Below, piece by piece: positions 7,697 to 9,678 of a stretch of 9,678 nucleotides of DNA. The position numbers were made by a program, and so were the translations under genes. Within the stretch, counting starts at the first letter, position 1. Every line of letters begins with the position of its first letter. The stretch covers positions 1 to 9,678 of the forward strand of contig JAKAMA010000061.1 in assembly GCA_021813085.1 (NCBI GenBank). Direction: 5' to 3'. This stretch comes from Chloroflexota bacterium (GTDB lineage Bacteria > Chloroflexota > Dehalococcoidia > DSTF01 > JACRBR01). The notes below the pieces were generated by a model. It had not been told where the DNA came from. It searched no databases and saw only the letters and a program-made list of their open reading frames with translations.

Positions 7697-8107
7697 ATGG
7701 GACGCAACCGCCTCCTCCTGATCGGGTTCGCGCTGATCAGCGCGGCACTGCTTGTCGGCATCGTCGCGTCGGCCGGGATGGCGTTTGGCCGCGGGCACAT
7801 GGGCGGCATGATGGGCGGCGGCACGAACTCGTCGAGCGCGACGGTCACGACCGGGGGCACGGCGAACACCGTCGACATTCGGGACTTCGCGTTCTCACCG
7901 GGGAACCTGCAGGTGCCCGTCGGTGCGACCGTGACCTTCACGAACTACGACAGCGCTCCGCACACGGCCACCGCGAAGGACGGCAGTTGGGACACCGGTA
8001 TCCTGAACCAGGGACAGTCGAAGACCATCACCTTCGAAAAGGCCGGCGACTACACCTACTACTGCAAGGTCCACCCGAACATGGTCGCGCGCCTGCGGGT
8101 CGGCTGA
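7697..8107 (+). CDS. membrane-anchored cupredoxin (plastocyanin-like type 1 copper protein), 136 aa
   Basis: This is an electron-transfer or copper-binding protein exported across the cytoplasmic membrane. Residues 6-29 form a hydrophobic signal or anchor segment with no lipobox Cys, so it is probably kept as an N-terminal anchor or cut by signal peptidase I. A Gly/Met/His-rich link (GRGHMGGMMGGG, 31-42) and a Ser/Thr-rich spacer follow. The cupredoxin domain (about 55-136) has IRDFAFSPGNLQVPVGATVTFTN and the complete type 1 copper ligand set His89 (SAPHTATA), Cys123 (YYC), His126 (KVHP) and Met129. The start is fixed by being the first ATG before the signal segment; AGGA (7686-7689) gives a possible ribosome binding site, but it overlaps the -10 candidate. 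The redox partner is unknown. It converges with the methyltransferase gene. Confidence 0.93.
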   Translation: MGRNRLLLIGFALISAALLVGIVASAGMAFGRGHMGGMMGGGTNSSSATVTTGGTANTVDIRDFAFSPGNLQVPVGATVTFTNYDSAPHTATAKDGSWDTGILNQGQSKTITFEKAGDYTYYCKVHPNMVARLRVG

Positions 8108-8108
8108 T

Positions 8109-8129
8109 CGGCGCATCGTGCGCGCGCCG
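8109..8129. terminator. short GC hairpin between convergent genes
   Basis: CGGCGC (8109-8114) pairs with GCGCCG (8124-8129) around a 9-nt loop, starting 1 nt after the cupredoxin stop codon. It also lies 33 nt beyond the extended methyltransferase stop on the other strand, so it could serve both transcripts. No T-run follows on either side, so the call is weak. Confidence 0.3.
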
Positions 8130-8161
8130 CGGCGGTTCCTGCCTGGAGTGTCCTCGCTCTC

Positions 8162-8956
8162 CTACTCCCGCGGAGTCGGCTTGCGCCCGCCGATGGTGAT
8201 CCCCAGCGTGCCGAAGTCCTTCGCATCGGATTCGTGCGCCGAACCGGAGAACACGTCCACGCGTGCCCCCCAGGTGATCTCGCGGAATCCTGCCTGCTCC
8301 AACAAGGCCGTCCACTCTGCTTCCAGCAGAGCACCGGCTATTCAGCCGGACCAGAGGTCGATGTCGTCTTTCGCGTCCTGCGGCACCGGGGTCTGGACGA
8401 TGATGTCGCCGATCTGAAACCGGCCGCCAGGTCGCAGCACGCGCGCGACTTCCCGCATCACGGCCGTCTTGTCCGGCGTCAGATTGATGACGCCGTTGCT
8501 GATCACGACGTCCGCGACGCCCGAGGCGACAGGCATGTCCTCCGCATAGCCGGTGCGCAGCTCGACGTTTTTGAGGCCGAGCGCCTCTGCGCCCAGCCGC
8601 GCCTTCTCGAGCATCGCCTCGGTCATGTCGAAGGCCAATACGCGCCCGGCGGGCCCCACCTGGCGCGCGGCGAGGAGTGTGTCGAACCCTGCGCCGCAGC
8701 CGATGTCCACCACCGTTTCGCCGGGCCGCAGCCGGCCGAGGCTGAGTGGGTTCCCCGTGCCGGCGAACGACTCGACCGTCGAGGGTGGCAGGGCGTCGAC
8801 CTCAGTCGCATCGTAGCCAAGCATCAGGGCGAGTGGCCGGCCCGTGTGGAAGTGGAACCCGGCCCGCGGATCGAGGGCGACATCGCGGTACTTGTCGCTG
8901 ATCTGCCGTCTCAGTGCGTCGCGGTCAACGCGTGCGGGCGCGACTTGCTCGGTCAT
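8162..8956 (-). CDS. ArsM-like SAM methyltransferase, predicted selenoprotein (Sec205), 264 aa
   Basis: This is a class I SAM-dependent methyltransferase of the UbiE/arsenite methyltransferase type. The ATG has GGAGGTG 5 nt upstream. Visible are FHTGRPLALMLGYD (36-49), SFAGTGNPLSLGRLRPGE (63-80), SAM motif I VVDIGCGAGFDTLL (82-95), the acidic Asp110 and SNGVINLTPDK (153-163). At codon 205 an in-frame TGA (8342-8344) follows DDIDLWSG. The frame then runs 59 more codons (IAGALLEAEWTALLEQAGF...FGTLGITIGGRKP) to a TAG at 8162-8164. The TGA aligns with the conserved As-binding Cys of ArsM/AS3MT (LWGECLGGAL, Cys206 in human AS3MT). A SECIS-like hairpin follows directly, so I read the TGA as selenocysteine. 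The partner Cys (AS3MT Cys156, SNCVINL) is Gly154-Gly155 context here (SNG), so arsenite may not be the substrate. If Sec is not inserted, a 204-aa protein without the C-terminal part results. Selenocysteine machinery genes are not in the window. Confidence 0.8.
8307..8344 (-). promoter_or_regulatory. UGA codon with bacterial SECIS-like hairpin
   Basis: Minus strand: TGA at 8344-8342, then ATA, then an outer stem GCCG/CGGC (8338-8335 with 8310-8307). A small internal loop follows (GT against GGA), then an 8-bp stem GCTCTGCT/AGCAGAGT (8332-8325 with 8321-8314; seven Watson-Crick pairs plus one G-U) closing a GGA loop (8324-8322). Seventeen nt separate the TGA from the loop. Bacterial SECIS elements lie just downstream of the UGA inside the coding region, typically with 16-37 nt to a small apical loop that has G among its first two bases; all of this is met. 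SelB would bind here. The codons in this stretch (ATA, GGT, GCT, GAA, GCA) are unusually poor in GC at the third position, as expected if RNA structure constrains them. Confidence 0.75.
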
Positions 8957-9012
8957 CGTTGCACCTCCGGGAAGCGCCCGCTGTGCTCACCGGGCGCTGT
9001 ACTGACGATGCC

Positions 9013-9047
9013 CAATGATCGCTCAATGATTGCGTCTCGTCAATCAT
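9013..9047 (-). promoter_or_regulatory. methyltransferase promoter with overlapping repeat operator
   Basis: On the minus strand TTGACG (9043-9038), a 17-nt spacer and GATCAT (9020-9015) form a good sigma-70-like promoter, giving a leader of about 50 nt before the methyltransferase ATG. The same stretch holds an inverted repeat, ATGATTG (9026-9032) and CAATCAT (9041-9047) with 8 nt between. It also holds a direct repeat CAATGAT at 9013-9019 and 9024-9030 (11-bp period). The repeats overlap the -35, spacer and -10, so a repressor is the natural guess. Which family is unknown; ArsR-type proteins bind inverted repeats of this size, but no regulator gene is adjacent. It is a local low-GC patch. 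Confidence 0.55.
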
Positions 9048-9050
9048 CGA

Positions 9051-9329
9051 TGGTGCGGGGGCTCTCGCCCGGGGGGACCGCCCGGGAGGCCACCGGGCTC
9101 CTGCCGCTTCCGCCCGCCGCAGCGGCGACCAGGCCGGGCGCCGCCCCGCGCGGTCGTGCACTGCACCGCGAAGGGCCCGGGAACGGGCGGGTTGCGCCTG
9201 CGCCGGCCCTGGGGTCGCGCCGGACGTCGCTCCCGGACAGGCCCGATCGTGCCCCAACACCCGGGCCCTGTCAACCGGCACGTGCGGGGTCGGGTGGTGT
9301 GCTCCGCCGGGTGCGACGACGCGCGGCGA
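9051..9329. other. GC-rich non-coding stretch
   Basis: I see no gene here. Open frames on the minus strand are low-complexity R/A/P/G sequences without ribosome binding sites. CCCGGG at 9068-9073 and 9081-9086 could form a 6-bp hairpin, but I assign no role. The stretch separates the divergent methyltransferase and mutase promoters. Confidence 0.5.
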
Positions 9330-9363
9330 TTGACCGCGTGCTGCCGGTTGTTAGACTGCGCGC
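9330..9363 (+). promoter_or_regulatory. promoter of the mutase gene, leaderless
   Basis: TTGACC (9330-9335), a 16-nt spacer and TAGACT (9352-9357) make a near-consensus sigma-70-type promoter. The -10 ends 6 nt before the ATG at 9364, so transcription should start at or next to the start codon. There is no ribosome binding site, which agrees with a leaderless message. Confidence 0.65.
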
Positions 9364-9678
9364 ATGGCGGAGGAGAGCGGCAAGCAGGGCAAGGCCAACG
9401 AGCGCGACGTGCCGTTCGAGACATCGTCCGGGCGGCCGGTGAAGGGCGTCTACGGCCCCGCCGACCGCGCCGGCTCGGACTACCTGCGCGACCTCGGCTT
9501 CCCCGGCGCGTATCCCTACACGCGCGGCGTCCAGCCGACGATGTACCGTGGCCGGTTCTGGACGATGCGCCAGTACGCCGGCTTCTCGGACGCCGAGGAG
9601 TCGAACCGGCGCTACAAGTACCTGCTCGCGCAGGGCCAGACCGGGCTCTCGGTCGCCTTCGACTTGCCGACGCAGATC
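9364..9678 (+). CDS. methylmalonyl-CoA mutase large subunit, N-terminal part (partial)
   Basis: This is the first 105 codons of a coenzyme B12-dependent acyl-CoA mutase, running off the window end. The family's N-terminal signature is clear: [60 protein letters not shown]. These residues belong to the substrate-binding TIM barrel. The enzyme normally interconverts methylmalonyl-CoA and succinyl-CoA, linking propionyl-CoA breakdown to the TCA cycle. Isobutyryl-CoA and ethylmalonyl-CoA mutases share this region and cannot be excluded. The ATG is chosen because it lies 6 nt after a -10 box and no family-like sequence lies upstream. Whether the B12 domain is fused or separate is outside the window. 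The nearby acyl-CoA dehydrogenase fits a shared fatty or branched acyl-CoA metabolism, though the genes are not in one operon. Confidence 0.93.
   Translation, partial: MAEESGKQGKANERDVPFETSSGRPVKGVYGPADRAGSDYLRDLGFPGAYPYTRGVQPTMYRGRFWTMRQYAGFSDAEESNRRYKYLLAQGQTGLSVAFDLPTQI

Noticed and set aside
8307..8338. The same hairpin as a transcription terminator
   Set aside because: It lies inside the methyltransferase frame, about 145 nt before the extended stop, and has no T-run on either strand.
8342..8344. TGA as the true end of a 204-aa methyltransferase or as a nonsense mutation
   Set aside because: The downstream frame is intact, family-like and ends normally; the TGA is in the conserved Cys column and has a SECIS-like hairpin after it. 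A pseudogene is still possible but explains less.
8925..9424. Minus-strand open frames between the methyltransferase and the mutase
   Set aside because: They have low-complexity products, no ribosome binding sites, and overlap the promoters and the mutase start.

Overview
The window is very GC-rich with strongly GC-biased third codon positions, dense genes, frequent GTG/TTG starts and several TANNNT -10 boxes lying 6-9 nt from a start codon. With a methylmalonyl-CoA mutase, a CaiA-like acyl-CoA dehydrogenase and a single-CBM48 GlgB, this suggests a high-GC bacterium of the Chloroflexota or Actinomycetota type. No taxonomic marker is present, so this is inference.

Layout: (1) 1-140, the C-terminus of a membrane protein (possibly an FtsX-like permease), followed by a 17-bp hairpin. 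(2) 445-1998 (+), a small protein of unknown function and an MFS exporter that lacks the usual last two helices. (3) 2003-4094 (-), an OmpR-type response regulator and its sensor histidine kinase. (4) 4281-6263 (+), glgB, followed by an acyl-CoA dehydrogenase at 6307-7497. (5) 7697-8107 (+), a membrane-anchored type 1 copper protein. (6) 8162-8956 (-), an ArsM-like methyltransferase. (7) 9364-end (+), the N-terminus of a methylmalonyl-CoA mutase large subunit with a good promoter.

The most notable signal is in (6). The methyltransferase frame is interrupted by one TGA (8342-8344), exactly where arsenite methyltransferases carry a conserved As-binding Cys (W-x-x-C-x-x-GAL; Cys206 of human AS3MT). 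The frame continues for 59 family-like codons to a TAG. Starting 3 nt after the TGA, the mRNA folds into a hairpin with an 8-bp stem, a 4-bp outer stem and a GGA loop 17 nt from the TGA, matching the bacterial SECIS consensus. I therefore annotate a 264-residue selenoprotein (Sec205) rather than a 204-residue truncated protein. The other As-binding Cys (AS3MT Cys156) is Gly here, so the substrate is uncertain.

A second signal is a 17-nt direct-repeat box, CTTCATGTnCnTTTCAT, found upstream of both the two-component operon and the unknown-gene/MFS operon. In both places it lies exactly 10 nt before a TANNNT -10 box. This is the layout of promoters activated by OmpR/PhoP-type regulators, so the MFS operon is a likely target of the adjacent two-component system.
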